Part shown: in pieces, positions 26,101-34,469 of the stretch | Numbering within the stretch: position 1 is the first letter of the stretch | How the letters are laid out: every line of letters starts with the position of its first letter | Origin: Pseudomonadota bacterium | GTDB taxonomy: Bacteria; Bdellovibrionota; Bacteriovoracia; Bacteriovoracales; Bacteriovoracaceae | Length of the DNA: 40,457 bases | NCBI GenBank assembly: GCA_027487685.1 | Contig: JAIYDC010000028.1 | Span: forward strand, 1-40,457 | Direction: 5' to 3' | Notes under the pieces: generated by a model | Databases searched by the model: none | Seen by the model: only the letters and a program-made list of their open reading frames with translations | What the model was told of the DNA's origin: nothing | Position numbers and translations under genes: made by a program

Positions 26101-27450
26101 ATGATGAAAAAATTGAGCCCTCGTTCCTATCAATCACTCTTTTTAAAGCACCTCTGGCGCTTCCTCAGTCGCGTTGTGGCCCAGGCAGAGCTTGCAGGAA
26201 ATCATGCTGTTGCAGTTTCTGGTGGCCCTGATTCGATGGCCTTGTTGTGGGTTGCGATTCGCTTGCGCCAAGAAGGGAAGCTCGGACCGGTTCGGGCCAT
26301 CTTCGTCAATCATCAAACGCGGGAGGGGCAGCACCAAGAAGGGGAGCTGGTGCGTCGCTTTTGCGCTGACCAAGGGATACTCTTCACCGAACTCCTGGCC
26401 ACAAACCTTCGCTTCCCTGGCGGGAACTTTGAGGCGCGCGCCCGACGGGAACGCCGTAGACTCTGCCTTGAGGCCCTGGGGTCCCAGGAGCTTCTTTGGA
26501 TCGGCCACCACCTGGACGATTCTTTCGAATGGAACTTTATGCAACGGCACCGATCCGCGCAGGTGGGATCAGCTCTGGGGATACCAGTGCGAAACCATAA
26601 GATCGTGCGGCCTTTATTGTGTGTGTCTCGGGCGCAGATCGAGCGGCTGGTTAAAATCTCTGGTCTTCCTTCAGCACTTGATCCGACCAACTCCGATGTG
26701 CGTTTTGACCGCAATTACGTTCGTGGGGTGATTGCGCCACTGATCCGTGCGCGCTACCCAAAATACCTCAAGCTTTATGCCCAATCGGCTAACACCCTAG
26801 CACAACTTCTCAATGTAAGTCTCCTTGCCCCTCGCATTGAGCCCATTTGTACCCACGGCTTTGAAAACGGGGTGGCCCTCGAGGGAAAGTGTTTCTCCTC
26901 ATCTCAGATCCAGTCCCTGATCCATCAGTACTCGCTGAGTGATAGGGGAGAGATCAGCACGCCAGTGGATCGTATGCTTCTGGCGATCGAGAACCGAAAG
27001 AAAGGACCGTTCCACTTCAGCGGTGGCGTTGAGGCCTACTACTCCCCCGGACTGCTGCTCCTTTACCGTCGTGGTTTCGTGACCGCAGACTCCGAGATCT
27101 CCGCTGTTTTAAGACAACTCTCAACTCCAGAGCTGGAGGCAATGGGGGGGTGTACGAAAGTTGAACTCCAAGCAGCTTGGGATAGTCTTTTACAGCGACC
27201 GGACGCTCTGTCCCATCTTCCGGGTCTGGTTCTGGTCCTTGATACGCCCGCCATTCGGAAGACGCTTAACACCTCAGTCTACGATCCGCTATTTCCCGAA
27301 GTCTCGAAGATCTGTCAGGAGAAGGGTCTGCGTTTCGTGACATTTCGGAAATGTCTCGACACGTGGACGCAAAAGCAAGAGAGGTTGCCTGAAACGCTCG
27401 GGCTTGTGCCGTTGTATAACCTTTCTAATCTCTTTACTTCCCAACGATAG
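26101..27450 (+). CDS. tilS: tRNA(Ile)-lysidine synthetase
   Basis: A 449-residue enzyme that converts C34 of tRNA-Ile(CAU) to lysidine using ATP and lysine, so that it reads AUA rather than AUG. The PP-loop ATP-binding motif AVAVSGGPDSMALL is near residue 40. HQTREGQHQEGELVRRFC, the GNFEARARRERR and LWIGHHLDDSFEW motifs and DPTNSDVRFDRNYVR follow in family order. The C-terminal half is divergent. Several ATG codons start the frame (26101, 26104) and none has a clear ribosome site. ftsH follows 72 bases later, as in many bacteria where tilS and ftsH are neighbours. Confidence 0.93.
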   Translation: MMKKLSPRSYQSLFLKHLWRFLSRVVAQAELAGNHAVAVSGGPDSMALLWVAIRLRQEGKLGPVRAIFVNHQTREGQHQEGELVRRFCADQGILFTELLATNLRFPGGNFEARARRERRRLCLEALGSQELLWIGHHLDDSFEWNFMQRHRSAQVGSALGIPVRNHKIVRPLLCVSRAQIERLVKISGLPSALDPTNSDVRFDRNYVRGVIAPLIRARYPKYLKLYAQSANTLAQLLNVSLLAPRIEPICTHGFENGVALEGKCFSSSQIQSLIHQYSLSDRGEISTPVDRMLLAIENRKKGPFHFSGGVEAYYSPGLLLLYRRGFVTADSEISAVLRQLSTPELEAMGGCTKVELQAAWDSLLQRPDALSHLPGLVLVLDTPAIRKTLNTSVYDPLFPEVSKICQEKGLRFVTFRKCLDTWTQKQERLPETLGLVPLYNLSNLFTSQR

Positions 27451-27467
27451 CGGACTTTCGGTATAAT
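27438..27467 (+). promoter_or_regulatory. candidate promoter of ftsH
   Basis: A perfect TATAAT (27462-27467) preceded by TTCCCA (27438-27443) with an 18-base spacer. It overlaps the last codons of tilS and lies about 55 bases before the ftsH ATG, giving ftsH its own start of transcription. Confidence 0.5.
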
Positions 27468-27522
27468 CAATTGAATCGATTTCCAGTCGGTTATTCCTAA
27501 TGCTACAAAGAAGGTTTCTATC

Positions 27523-29418
27523 ATGAGAAAACAACAGAAAACTTTAATGCTTTGGATCGTTGTTATTTTGATCATGGCCTTTGTTATGAAGGTCCTCGAG
27601 CAAAAGACGGTCACGGCAAAGAATATTAACTTTAGTAACTTCATCACCGCTGTCGAGAAGGGAAACATCGAGCAAGTGACGTTCCAGGGTGATAACACCA
27701 TCCAGGGGAAGTTCAAGTCGGGCTACGAGAGTGGCGCTTACTTCGAGCTTACGGGGAACACCGGAGATGAAACGTTCCGGATTTTAAAGGGCGCTGGGAT
27801 CATTCCTAACTATAAGCGTGAAGAAAAGCAGGGCTTCCTCGCGACTCTTCTTATTAACTGGCTCCCGATGATTCTTCTGTTCGTCTTTTTCTTCTTCTTC
27901 CTGCGCCAGCTTCAAAGCGGTGGCGGCAAGGCCATGAGCTTTGGGAAGGCGCGAGCTAAGATGCTGACGGAAAATGATAAGCGCATGACCTTCGTGGACG
28001 TGGCCGGTGTCGAAGAGGCCAAAGAAGAGCTAGTTGAAATCGTCGACTTCCTGAAAGATCCGAAAAAGTACACTTCTCTCGGTGGTAAGATTCCGAAGGG
28101 GTGCCTCCTCGTTGGCCCTCCAGGTACTGGTAAGACTCTTCTAGCGCGGGCAGTGGCCGGTGAAGCGGGAGTTCCCTTCTTCTCGATCTCTGGTTCCGAC
28201 TTCGTAGAAATGTTTGTGGGCGTTGGTGCCTCCCGCGTCCGAGACTTGTTTGAGCAGGGTAAAAAACACGCCCCATGCATCATCTTCATCGATGAGATCG
28301 ATGCTGTCGGTCGCCACCGTGGCGCCGGTATGGGCGGGGGCCATGATGAGCGTGAACAAACCTTGAACCAGCTCCTGGTTGAAATGGATGGCTTCGAATC
28401 CAACGAAGGCGTCATCATCATGGCGGCCACGAACAGAATCGACGTTCTTGATCCTGCACTTTTAAGACCAGGCCGCTTTGACCGTCGTGTGACCGTTGGC
28501 CGTCCCGATGTCCGGGGTCGTCACCAGATCCTTAAAGTCCATACCCGAAAAACTCCTCTTGCCAATGATATCGACCTCGAGATCATCGCTAAGGGGACTC
28601 CGGGCTTTACCGGTGCTGACCTGGCCAATCTTGTGAACGAAGCAGCGCTTTTAGCGGCCCGTGATAGTAAAAAGGCCCTGGCCATGGCCGACTTTGAGAA
28701 CGCCAAAGACAAGGTCCTTATGGGTGTTGCTCGGAAGTCTATGATGATCTCTGAGAAAGAAAAGAAACTGACAGCTTACCACGAAGCGGGCCACACCCTG
28801 GTAGGGATGAATCTTCCTTACACAGATCCGATCCATAAAGTGTCGATCATTCCTCGCGGCCAGGCCTTAGGAGTGACTCAGACTCTTCCGAATGAAGACA
28901 TGCTCAACCTCTCGAAAGAGAAAGGAGAGAACTTTATCTCCTTCCTCATGGGTGGCCGGATCGCCGAAGAACTTGTTTATGGTGAGATGACCAACGGGGC
29001 TTCCAATGATATCGAGCGGGCGACTGATCTTGCGCGTAGTATGGTTTGTAACTGGGGCATGTCCGAGCGCTTAGGGCCTATTAACTACGCCAAGCAAAGC
29101 CCTTCTCCGATGTATGGTGAAGGAGTTTCCTTCTCTGACGAGACCTCGCGGAAGATCGATATGGAGATCTCCAATTTTGTTCAAAAGAACTACGAAGTTG
29201 CTAAACGCATTCTTCAGGACAACATGGACTCCCTTCACCGCGTGACTGAAGCTCTGGTGGTGTGGGAAACTCTCGATGCCGAACAAATCCGGCAGATCAT
29301 CGCCGGTAAGGACATAGGTCAACCCGTCATGACAAAGAAGCCGACCGATACGCCTCCCTCTGGAACCGTCGTTGGGGCCAACCCACTTTTCGGCGGCGGG
29401 GAACCGACTCCAGCGTAG
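27523..29418 (+). CDS. ftsH: ATP-dependent zinc metalloprotease FtsH
   Basis: A 631-residue membrane AAA+ protease. It has an N-terminal membrane helix ([15 protein letters not shown]), a periplasmic domain of about 80 residues ([18 protein letters not shown]), and a second helix ([15 protein letters not shown]). The AAA domain has Walker A GPPGTGKT, Walker B IIFIDEID, the pore motif [15 protein letters not shown] and the SRH region RPGRFDRRV. The zinc protease domain has HEAGH. The pattern and length are standard. ATG 27523 with AAGAAGG upstream. FtsH degrades misassembled membrane proteins and short-lived regulators. The C-terminal tail is Pro/Gly/Thr rich. Confidence 0.97.
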   Translation: MRKQQKTLMLWIVVILIMAFVMKVLEQKTVTAKNINFSNFITAVEKGNIEQVTFQGDNTIQGKFKSGYESGAYFELTGNTGDETFRILKGAGIIPNYKREEKQGFLATLLINWLPMILLFVFFFFFLRQLQSGGGKAMSFGKARAKMLTENDKRMTFVDVAGVEEAKEELVEIVDFLKDPKKYTSLGGKIPKGCLLVGPPGTGKTLLARAVAGEAGVPFFSISGSDFVEMFVGVGASRVRDLFEQGKKHAPCIIFIDEIDAVGRHRGAGMGGGHDEREQTLNQLLVEMDGFESNEGVIIMAATNRIDVLDPALLRPGRFDRRVTVGRPDVRGRHQILKVHTRKTPLANDIDLEIIAKGTPGFTGADLANLVNEAALLAARDSKKALAMADFENAKDKVLMGVARKSMMISEKEKKLTAYHEAGHTLVGMNLPYTDPIHKVSIIPRGQALGVTQTLPNEDMLNLSKEKGENFISFLMGGRIAEELVYGEMTNGASNDIERATDLARSMVCNWGMSERLGPINYAKQSPSPMYGEGVSFSDETSRKIDMEISNFVQKNYEVAKRILQDNMDSLHRVTEALVVWETLDAEQIRQIIAGKDIGQPVMTKKPTDTPPSGTVVGANPLFGGGEPTPA

Positions 29419-29425
29419 TTGTGGC

Positions 29426-30217
29426 TTGAAGCTGCTACCTTTAACACTTAAACGAATGGGGGTGATGAATTTCACCCCCGATTCTTTTTCAGATGGTGGC
29501 GAGCTCAAGCTTCTATCCCACTTACAGGCCAGGATGAAGGCCTTTGGAGCGATCGACGCTCTTGATGCCGGGGCCGAATCTACCGCACCGATGAACGCGC
29601 CCATCACCGCCGATGAGGAGTGGAGGAGGCTCGAGAGCTTTCTGCCTATTCTTAAGTCCTTGCCTTGCGCCATCAGTATCGACTCCTACCACCCGGAGAC
29701 GATGGAGAGACTAGCGCAGCTGTGGCTTCAGGAGAAGATCGGAGTAAAGCTTTTCTGGAATGATGTTTCGGGAAAGTTTGACCACTTCGCAAAGTCCTTC
29801 CTCGCACTCTCTGATCAGTTCCACTATGTCTTCTGCCATAATCGAGCGCCGACGCGAGAATTAACCGGGAAGCACATGGAGTTTCTTTCTCCTCTAGAGG
29901 GAGACGATTTTCTAGCGGATCTTGCGAGTTACTTCAGTCCTCATGCCCACCCTCGTGTGATCTTCGACCCGTGCCTCGGCTTCTCGAAGACCTTTGATCA
30001 AAACTGGTACATCCTTGACCACTTCCGTGAACTCCAAGAGGCCACTAGGCATGACCGCTGGCTTTTAGGGTTTTCCCGGAAGTCTTTTCTTCGGAAGCGC
30101 TTTAACTTAACTCTCAACGACCGCGAAGAACTGGATCGGATGCATGGAGAAGTGCTTAGTTCCATCCCCATGATGGGAGAGGTTTGGATTCGGACCCATC
30201 GGCCTGAGCTTCTGTAA
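29426..30217 (+). CDS. folP: dihydropteroate synthase
   Basis: A protein of about 264 residues that joins pterin pyrophosphate and p-aminobenzoate to make dihydropteroate in folate synthesis. Recognisable motifs: MGVMNFTPDSFSDGG, DAGAESTAP (family D-GGESTRPG), ISIDSY, NDVSG, FDPCLGFSKT (family DPGxGFGKT), LLGFSRKSFL and IRTHRPE (the R-x-H near the C terminus). The Arg and Gly of the ESTRPG loop are replaced. The start is uncertain: TTG 29426 gives the usual short lead to MGVMN; TTG 29372 inside ftsH and ATG 29456 are alternatives, and none has a strong ribosome site. It follows ftsH directly, a conserved order. Confidence 0.88.
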   Translation: MKLLPLTLKRMGVMNFTPDSFSDGGELKLLSHLQARMKAFGAIDALDAGAESTAPMNAPITADEEWRRLESFLPILKSLPCAISIDSYHPETMERLAQLWLQEKIGVKLFWNDVSGKFDHFAKSFLALSDQFHYVFCHNRAPTRELTGKHMEFLSPLEGDDFLADLASYFSPHAHPRVIFDPCLGFSKTFDQNWYILDHFRELQEATRHDRWLLGFSRKSFLRKRFNLTLNDREELDRMHGEVLSSIPMMGEVWIRTHRPELL

Positions 30218-30229
30218 CTGCCCTCGAAT

Positions 30230-30248
30230 ATTGGTGTTACTCACCAAT
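30230..30248. terminator. hairpin between convergent folP and scramblase genes
   Basis: A perfect 7-bp stem ATTGGTG/CACCAAT with loop TTACT, 13 bases after folP and 18 bases before the stop of the convergent gene. There is no T tract on either side, so it may be a weak bidirectional terminator or a barrier to antisense reading. Confidence 0.4.
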
Positions 30249-30265
30249 TCATGATGCCAGTTAGT

Positions 30266-30904
30266 TTAGTTGACCAAATCTCCTAAATCCGTCTTGTTGT
30301 TTTCGAAGTAGATGATGTCGACCATGATGCAGGTCGCGAGCATGAGGACCTGGGTCTCGGGTGCCAGGCCTGGTCGAAAAGACACAACAAAATTATCTTT
30401 GTCAGTGAACAGCTCATTCAAAGCACCGGACCACTTCTTTTGGATTCTCCCCAAAGATCGATCGTGGTGAAAAAACTCGAAGGTCCAGAAACGGAAGAAA
30501 GAGCTGTTGATCCGTGCCAGCTCTTGTCCTTGAGGACCGATGATGTCGAACTTTTTCCGAAACAGAGCGAACCGCTGCTCCAGAGTTCCCAGGATCTGAC
30601 CTCTCTCGTCGGTGACCATGAGAGTTTTAAAAAACCAACGGAAGGGGAAGTGCAGGTGAAACCTCGGAGATCGGCCTTCGTCGAAGATCACGACTTTAAA
30701 GCTGCGCCAATGGCCCAGGATCTGCCTCAAAAGAGTTCCCCCCAGACCTGAAGCCTCTTCGGCAGCATAGAGGATAGATGCTCCCTGATCGTCCAGGATC
30801 CGGTACTTATTCCGCGTCTCAAGGCCCAGGAACTCGAATGGTTCACGCACTTGGCGGACGTGGAGGTTTTTGTAGCTTTGAAGGCGTAGTAAGAGATCAC
30901 TCAT
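30266..30904 (-). CDS. scramblase-family (LURP1/tubby-like) protein
   Basis: A 212-residue protein similar in pattern to phospholipid scramblases: NKYRILDDQGASILYAAEE near the N terminus, alternating short strands (PRFHLHFPFRWFFKTLMVTDERGQIL, read as two pieces), FDIIGPQGQELARI, GRIQKKWSG and a closing hydrophobic helix before FENN (MLATCIMVDIIYF). This is the twelve-strand tubby-like barrel with a buried C-terminal helix. Eukaryotic members move lipids or bind membranes; the bacterial role is unknown. A -10 box ends six bases before the ATG, so the mRNA may be leaderless. Confidence 0.8.
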   Translation of the reverse strand: MSDLLLRLQSYKNLHVRQVREPFEFLGLETRNKYRILDDQGASILYAAEEASGLGGTLLRQILGHWRSFKVVIFDEGRSPRFHLHFPFRWFFKTLMVTDERGQILGTLEQRFALFRKKFDIIGPQGQELARINSSFFRFWTFEFFHHDRSLGRIQKKWSGALNELFTDKDNFVVSFRPGLAPETQVLMLATCIMVDIIYFENNKTDLGDLVN

Positions 30905-30910
30905 GGACCT

Positions 30911-30939
30911 ATCTTACCGAGGCGCCCTCTAGGGTGCAA
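30911..30939 (-). promoter_or_regulatory. promoter of the scramblase gene, placed for a leaderless mRNA
   Basis: On the minus strand TTGCAC (30939-30934), a 17-base spacer, then TAAGAT (30916-30911). The ATG begins six bases after the -10 box, which would place the transcription start at or next to the A of ATG. An AGG lies between but too close to serve as a ribosome site. Confidence 0.5.
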
Positions 30940-30958
30940 TTTCTTTCCTAAGGCGCGG

Positions 30959-30988
30959 TTTACTCTTTGAGCGAATCGTTTGTATAAT
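30959..30988 (+). promoter_or_regulatory. promoter of the VOC-like gene, placed for a leaderless mRNA
   Basis: TTTACT (30959-30964), an 18-base spacer, then a perfect TATAAT (30983-30988). The likely start codon ATG 30995 begins six bases after the -10 box, the same distance as on the divergent strand. No ribosome site fits between. Confidence 0.55.
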
Positions 30989-30994
30989 TCTCCT

Positions 30995-31393
30995 ATGCGC
31001 CTCTCAGGACTCACGCTGGAAACCGTTTACTTTGAAGACTATCTTTCGTTTCTCACGGAAGTGCTTGAGCTTGAGCTGTTTGAGCTGACGGATATTTCTA
31101 TGCGTCTCGACCTCCAGGGTACCTGGCTTGAAGTGAAGAATGTTCCAACCGCCCCCTACCTCGTGGCAAGTAACGTTGAGTTCCTCCTTGACGGTGGAGA
31201 GTTTGATGCCCTCGCTCAGAAAGTCAGTTTTTTCTACTACCGGCGTGGTGCTTCGCGCTTTCTCTTTCTGGGAAGCAATGAAGAGCGCTGTGAATTAGTT
31301 GATCCTGACGGCCGTGTCTGGCGCTTTAAACTCGATCGGCCCGAGCCACTCCTTCCTTTGAAGGTCTCTGATCTTGCTGTAAGGAACTTTTAG
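30995..31393 (+). CDS. small VOC (glyoxalase-like) fold protein
   Basis: A 132-residue protein starting MRLSGLTLETVYFEDYLSF. The pattern of a beta strand with partly exposed acidic residues, a helix (YLSFLTEVLELELFEL), then further strands ending LVDPDGRVWRFKL resembles vicinal-oxygen-chelate proteins (glyoxalase/bleomycin-resistance fold), whose second halves often end ExxDPDGxxxxx. Metal ligands are not certain, so it may be a non-enzymatic member. An upstream in-frame ATG at 30980 lies within the -35/-10 region and is unlikely. Divergent from the scramblase-family gene. Confidence 0.6.
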   Translation: MRLSGLTLETVYFEDYLSFLTEVLELELFELTDISMRLDLQGTWLEVKNVPTAPYLVASNVEFLLDGGEFDALAQKVSFFYYRRGASRFLFLGSNEERCELVDPDGRVWRFKLDRPEPLLPLKVSDLAVRNF

Positions 31394-31462
31394 TTCTCTT
31401 CGCTACTACTTTCTGGAATGATCCCCTCAAGTATTCTGCCATCGTTGGAAAGGGGATCTTTG

Positions 31463-32335
31463 ATGAAAGCTTTTGTTACTCTTACCATGTCATTTTTCCT
31501 TTTCAGCTCGATCGCTCTGGGCCGCTCCTCCAAGGTTGAAGTGATCTATGGCGAGGATAATCGCCGAGACGTCTATGATTCGTCTGACTCGATCTTGGTC
31601 GAACTCGCCCGCTCTACCGCAGCGATGATCAGTCCCGCTAACCTGCGCATTGGGGCGACTGAGGTGATGATTTCTGCAGCAACACTCCAGTCTCGCGGCA
31701 TCTGTGCCAGTGAGCGCTTCTCTCGCCAGATCTCGGCCGCGAACTGCTCAGGTTTCCTGGTTTCACCCACGCTTCTCGTCACGGCGGGCCACTGTATTCA
31801 GAACGAAGCGGAATGCGCTGCTAACCGCTGGGTCTTTGATTACCGAGTCAATTCAGAAGATCAGGGAACCGTGAATGTTCCTCGAACTTCTGTCTATAGC
31901 TGCAAGAGGATTATTTCCCGAGCACTGGATGAAGTGAGTAAAGAAGATTTTGCGGTGATTGAACTCGATCGACGTGTCATGGACCGGGCCCCACTGGCCT
32001 TCCGCCGTGAGGGGCGTGTGACTCCCGGGACGGCCCTTGCCGTGATCGGGCACCCGACAGGTCTTCCAACCAAGATTGCTGACGGGGCCACGGTCCGAGA
32101 GCTTCAAGACACATTTTTCGTGGCCAACCTCGATACTTATGGCGGTAACTCCGGCTCGGCGGTGTTTAACCAACGGACCGGTGAGGTCGAAGGAATCCTC
32201 GTGCGCGGCGAGAACGATTACGTTTCTGATCCCGTCCAGGGCTGCCAGGTGTCCAACCGCTGTGCTATTGGCGATTGTCGGGGTGAGGATGTAAGCTCCA
32301 TCACCACCATCTCCGCCCTTAAGCACCTGCGCTAA
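31463..32335 (+). CDS. exported trypsin-like (S1) serine protease
   Basis: A 290-residue protein with a signal peptide (FVTLTMSFFLFSSIALG). The chymotrypsin-fold catalytic triad is complete: His110 in LLVTAGHC, Asp162 in KEDFAVIELD, and Ser230 in YGGNSGSAVF. Pairs of Cys (NCSGFLVS..AGHC, CQVSNRC, GDC) suggest disulfides. The GNSGSAV form with an E/V-rich family pattern is closer to glutamyl-endopeptidase/V8-like than to digestive trypsin. ATG 31463 follows AAAGGGGA. A subtilisin-type protease gene follows, separated by a terminator-like hairpin. Confidence 0.9.
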   Translation: MKAFVTLTMSFFLFSSIALGRSSKVEVIYGEDNRRDVYDSSDSILVELARSTAAMISPANLRIGATEVMISAATLQSRGICASERFSRQISAANCSGFLVSPTLLVTAGHCIQNEAECAANRWVFDYRVNSEDQGTVNVPRTSVYSCKRIISRALDEVSKEDFAVIELDRRVMDRAPLAFRREGRVTPGTALAVIGHPTGLPTKIADGATVRELQDTFFVANLDTYGGNSGSAVFNQRTGEVEGILVRGENDYVSDPVQGCQVSNRCAIGDCRGEDVSSITTISALKHLR

Positions 32336-32362
32336 AAAAATCATAAATTCTCAAATGACAGG

Positions 32363-32394
32363 AAAGGTCCGTATCTGTAGGCCCTTTTTGTTTG
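32363..32394 (+). terminator. rho-independent terminator after the trypsin-like gene
   Basis: The stem AAAGG-T-CC pairs with GG-C-CCTTT around a 9-base loop, with one T-C mismatch, followed by TTTTTGTTTG. It ends the protease transcript before the subtilisin-like gene. Confidence 0.55.
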
Positions 32395-32450
32395 ACGATC
32401 AAAGAATCGGTCACGGAGAATAAGATATTAACTCTTCAAGGAGAACAGAG

Positions 32451-33782
32451 ATGAAATGGATTTCAATGTTGTTCGTCATGAGCGGGCTATCCGCAGCAAA
32501 TGCTGCCACGATCGCAGTTATTGACTCAGGTCTCGACTACAAGCACGAAAGAATCGTTCCGAACCTCTGGACGAACCTCAATGAGGTGGAAGACCGCCGC
32601 GACAACGACGGTAACGGATACCAGGACGACGTCCACGGCTGGAACTTCGCCGAGCAGAATGGCCGGATTATTGATTATAAGTACCTCGGAACCTTTTCTC
32701 CTGATTGCAAAAAATACTTCGACGTTCAGGGGAAAATCTTCCTCGGGAAGGCGACTGAGACTGAAATTCAATGGATCCGCGAGAAGATCAAGGATACGAA
32801 GTTCATTCAGGAACTCTCAAAGTTCGGAAACTTTGTCCATGGCACACACGTTGCTGGGATTACAGTTGAGAACTCATTAAATAAGGTCATGGGCGTTAAG
32901 CTCATCCCGACTGAAGTGACTCCGTTCTTCAAGGGCCTTGCTAATAAGTCTTCATCAGTGGACCGTTGGGCCCTCCTCGAGCGGGCCTTCGACACTCTCG
33001 CGGGCGAACAGATGAAGCTCCTCACCGATATCGGCCGTTTCGTAAACTCCCATCAGGTCGACGTGGCCAATGGTTCCTTCGGTACTGGGTTTAACCAGGC
33101 GAAGGTCATCACAGATCTCGCGTACCGTGCGCTCTTTTTCAAGAAGCCCACGCCAGAGGATTCGGCCCGCGCCGCTAGGCTCTTCATCAACGCTCTCCTG
33201 AAGGCAGGCCAGGGCTTCGTCGCCGCCGCTCCTGAGACACTTTTCGTGTTCGCCGCTGGCAACGACGGCCTCTCGAATGACGAGTTCGGCACTTCTCCGG
33301 CGAATATCCGCGCTGATAATTCCATCACCGTCGGTGCGACTTACGAGAATCGCTTCTTCGCTCCGTTCTCAAACTTCGGTACCCGTACAGTCGACGTGGC
33401 CGCTCCCGGCATGCTCGTGACTTCGGCCATTCCAGGTAATGATACACTCGCAGTTTCCGGAACATCGCAGGCCGCTCCATTTGTGGCCAACGTGGCGGCG
33501 CAAATTAAGGATGCCAACCCGAAGCTTATGCCGAAAGAAATTAAGGCCATTCTTCTTGGTACCGTAGATGTGAAGAGCTTTCTTAAAGATAAAGTCTCTA
33601 CCGCCGGCATCGTGAACTCTGAGCGGGCCGTTATCGCCGCACAGATGTCACGGACTGAGGGAGTGGCTTCTGCGATTGCTAAGTCTCGGATCCAGGTTCA
33701 GGATGCTGAAACGACTGGTGCTCCAGGCTCTAACCCTTCTGCAGTTGCTCCGCTTCCACTTTTCCCGATGTTTACTCTTTAA
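32451..33782 (+). CDS. exported subtilisin-like (S8) serine protease
   Basis: A 443-residue protein. A signal peptide (MKWISMLFVMSGLSAANA) runs directly into the first catalytic strand TIAVIDSGLDY with Asp25. His133 is in VHGTHVAGI, the oxyanion Asn271 in FAAGNDG, and Ser339 in SGTSQAAPF, so the active site is complete. There is no room for the usual I9-type propeptide. The Asp-to-His segment has an insert of about 60 residues (65-125), and a helical insert of about 100 residues lies between the His and Asn regions. The tail is Pro/Ala/Gly rich. AAGGAG precedes the ATG. Together with the previous gene it forms a pair of secreted proteases, each with its own terminator. Confidence 0.92.
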   Translation: MKWISMLFVMSGLSAANAATIAVIDSGLDYKHERIVPNLWTNLNEVEDRRDNDGNGYQDDVHGWNFAEQNGRIIDYKYLGTFSPDCKKYFDVQGKIFLGKATETEIQWIREKIKDTKFIQELSKFGNFVHGTHVAGITVENSLNKVMGVKLIPTEVTPFFKGLANKSSSVDRWALLERAFDTLAGEQMKLLTDIGRFVNSHQVDVANGSFGTGFNQAKVITDLAYRALFFKKPTPEDSARAARLFINALLKAGQGFVAAAPETLFVFAAGNDGLSNDEFGTSPANIRADNSITVGATYENRFFAPFSNFGTRTVDVAAPGMLVTSAIPGNDTLAVSGTSQAAPFVANVAAQIKDANPKLMPKEIKAILLGTVDVKSFLKDKVSTAGIVNSERAVIAAQMSRTEGVASAIAKSRIQVQDAETTGAPGSNPSAVAPLPLFPMFTL

Positions 33783-33803
33783 TTATTCATTCTAGTTTCT
33801 CAG

Positions 33804-33823
33804 AGGGCACCTTCGGGTGCCCT
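33804..33823 (+). terminator. hairpin terminator with TTCG tetraloop
   Basis: A perfect 8-bp stem AGGGCACC/GGTGCCCT closed by the very stable TTCG tetraloop, 22 bases after the subtilisin-like gene. The following bases are not T rich, so termination may rely on hairpin strength. Confidence 0.6.
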
Positions 33824-33906
33824 TCACCACCATAGACACTATTCTTAATGTAAAAAACTATTTACCTGTCTCTTCTGAGATTACCTGTTCAAGATATAAC
33901 GATTGT

Positions 33907-34103
33907 ATGGCCAAGGAATCAAGAGGGAAGCTCAAAAGAGAATGATCTATTTCTTGCAAAGGTTTTTAAAGTCATACTGGTCAAAGAGTAAGTGTGCCAA
34001 GGTCAGTAAAATTCTCCATCACCGCATTGATGAGTTCTCGACTGATCGATTGATTGCACTTTATTCAAAGCTTGACCCTGATTTGAAACTTAAAGTTGGA
34101 TAA
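33907..34103 (+). pseudogene. possible remnant of a HTH (XRE/HigA-like) regulator
   Basis: One frame starts MAKESRGKLKRE and stops at 33943-33945. An overlapping frame continues to TAA at 34101-34103 and ends with AKVSKILHHRIDEFSTDRL, resembling the DNA-recognition end of XRE antitoxins (VSxIxxGKIDxFSxDRL) plus the usual short tail (ALYSKLDPDLKLKVG). The front of the HTH domain is missing or scrambled. I read this as a frameshifted, partly deleted regulator. It could instead be a short intact gene using TTG 33903 or ATG 33942. Confidence 0.4.
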
Positions 34104-34111
34104 CTCACTAG

Positions 34112-34469
34112 ATGGAAAAAACGCTCGTTATTTTAGGAACAAACAGAGATGACTCCAATACGCTAAGAGCTTTAAAGGATCATCTTCCTTTTGCAGGATA
34201 TGAGCTCATAGAGTTGCATAAACTTAAGCTCCAACATTACACATACGACAGAGACATGAAGCCGAATGATGATTTTCTTTGATAGATTATCAGACCTCAT
34301 CTCAACGTCTAAGCCTATAGGTAGGGCCTTATCAGGTAAATCAGTTTACCTCTTCAGTACAGGTAGCGACTTGGAACTGCCTGATGGGTTTGAAGTTCCT
34401 TTCAAGAGAACCTCGGATTACTTTGAGATGAAATATGTGAAGTCTATTTATGTCTCAGTTAAAGACTAA
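34112..34469 (+). pseudogene. NAD(P)H-dependent FMN reductase with internal deletion
   Basis: The first frame (ATG 34112, stop 34280-34282) gives MEKTLVILGTNRDDSNTLRA and ends DMKPNDDFL, the N-terminal third of a flavodoxin-like FMN reductase. The next frame, overlapping from about 34266 to 34469, gives IFFDRLSDLISTSKPIGRAL and on to PDGFEVPFKRTSDYF, the family's C-terminal half. The middle part, which normally holds the flavin-contact motif (PVYWxxxSG) and about 25-30 residues, is absent. The junction falls at a shared ATTTTCTT, pointing to a short-repeat deletion that also changed the frame. The protein is certainly broken. Confidence 0.7.
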
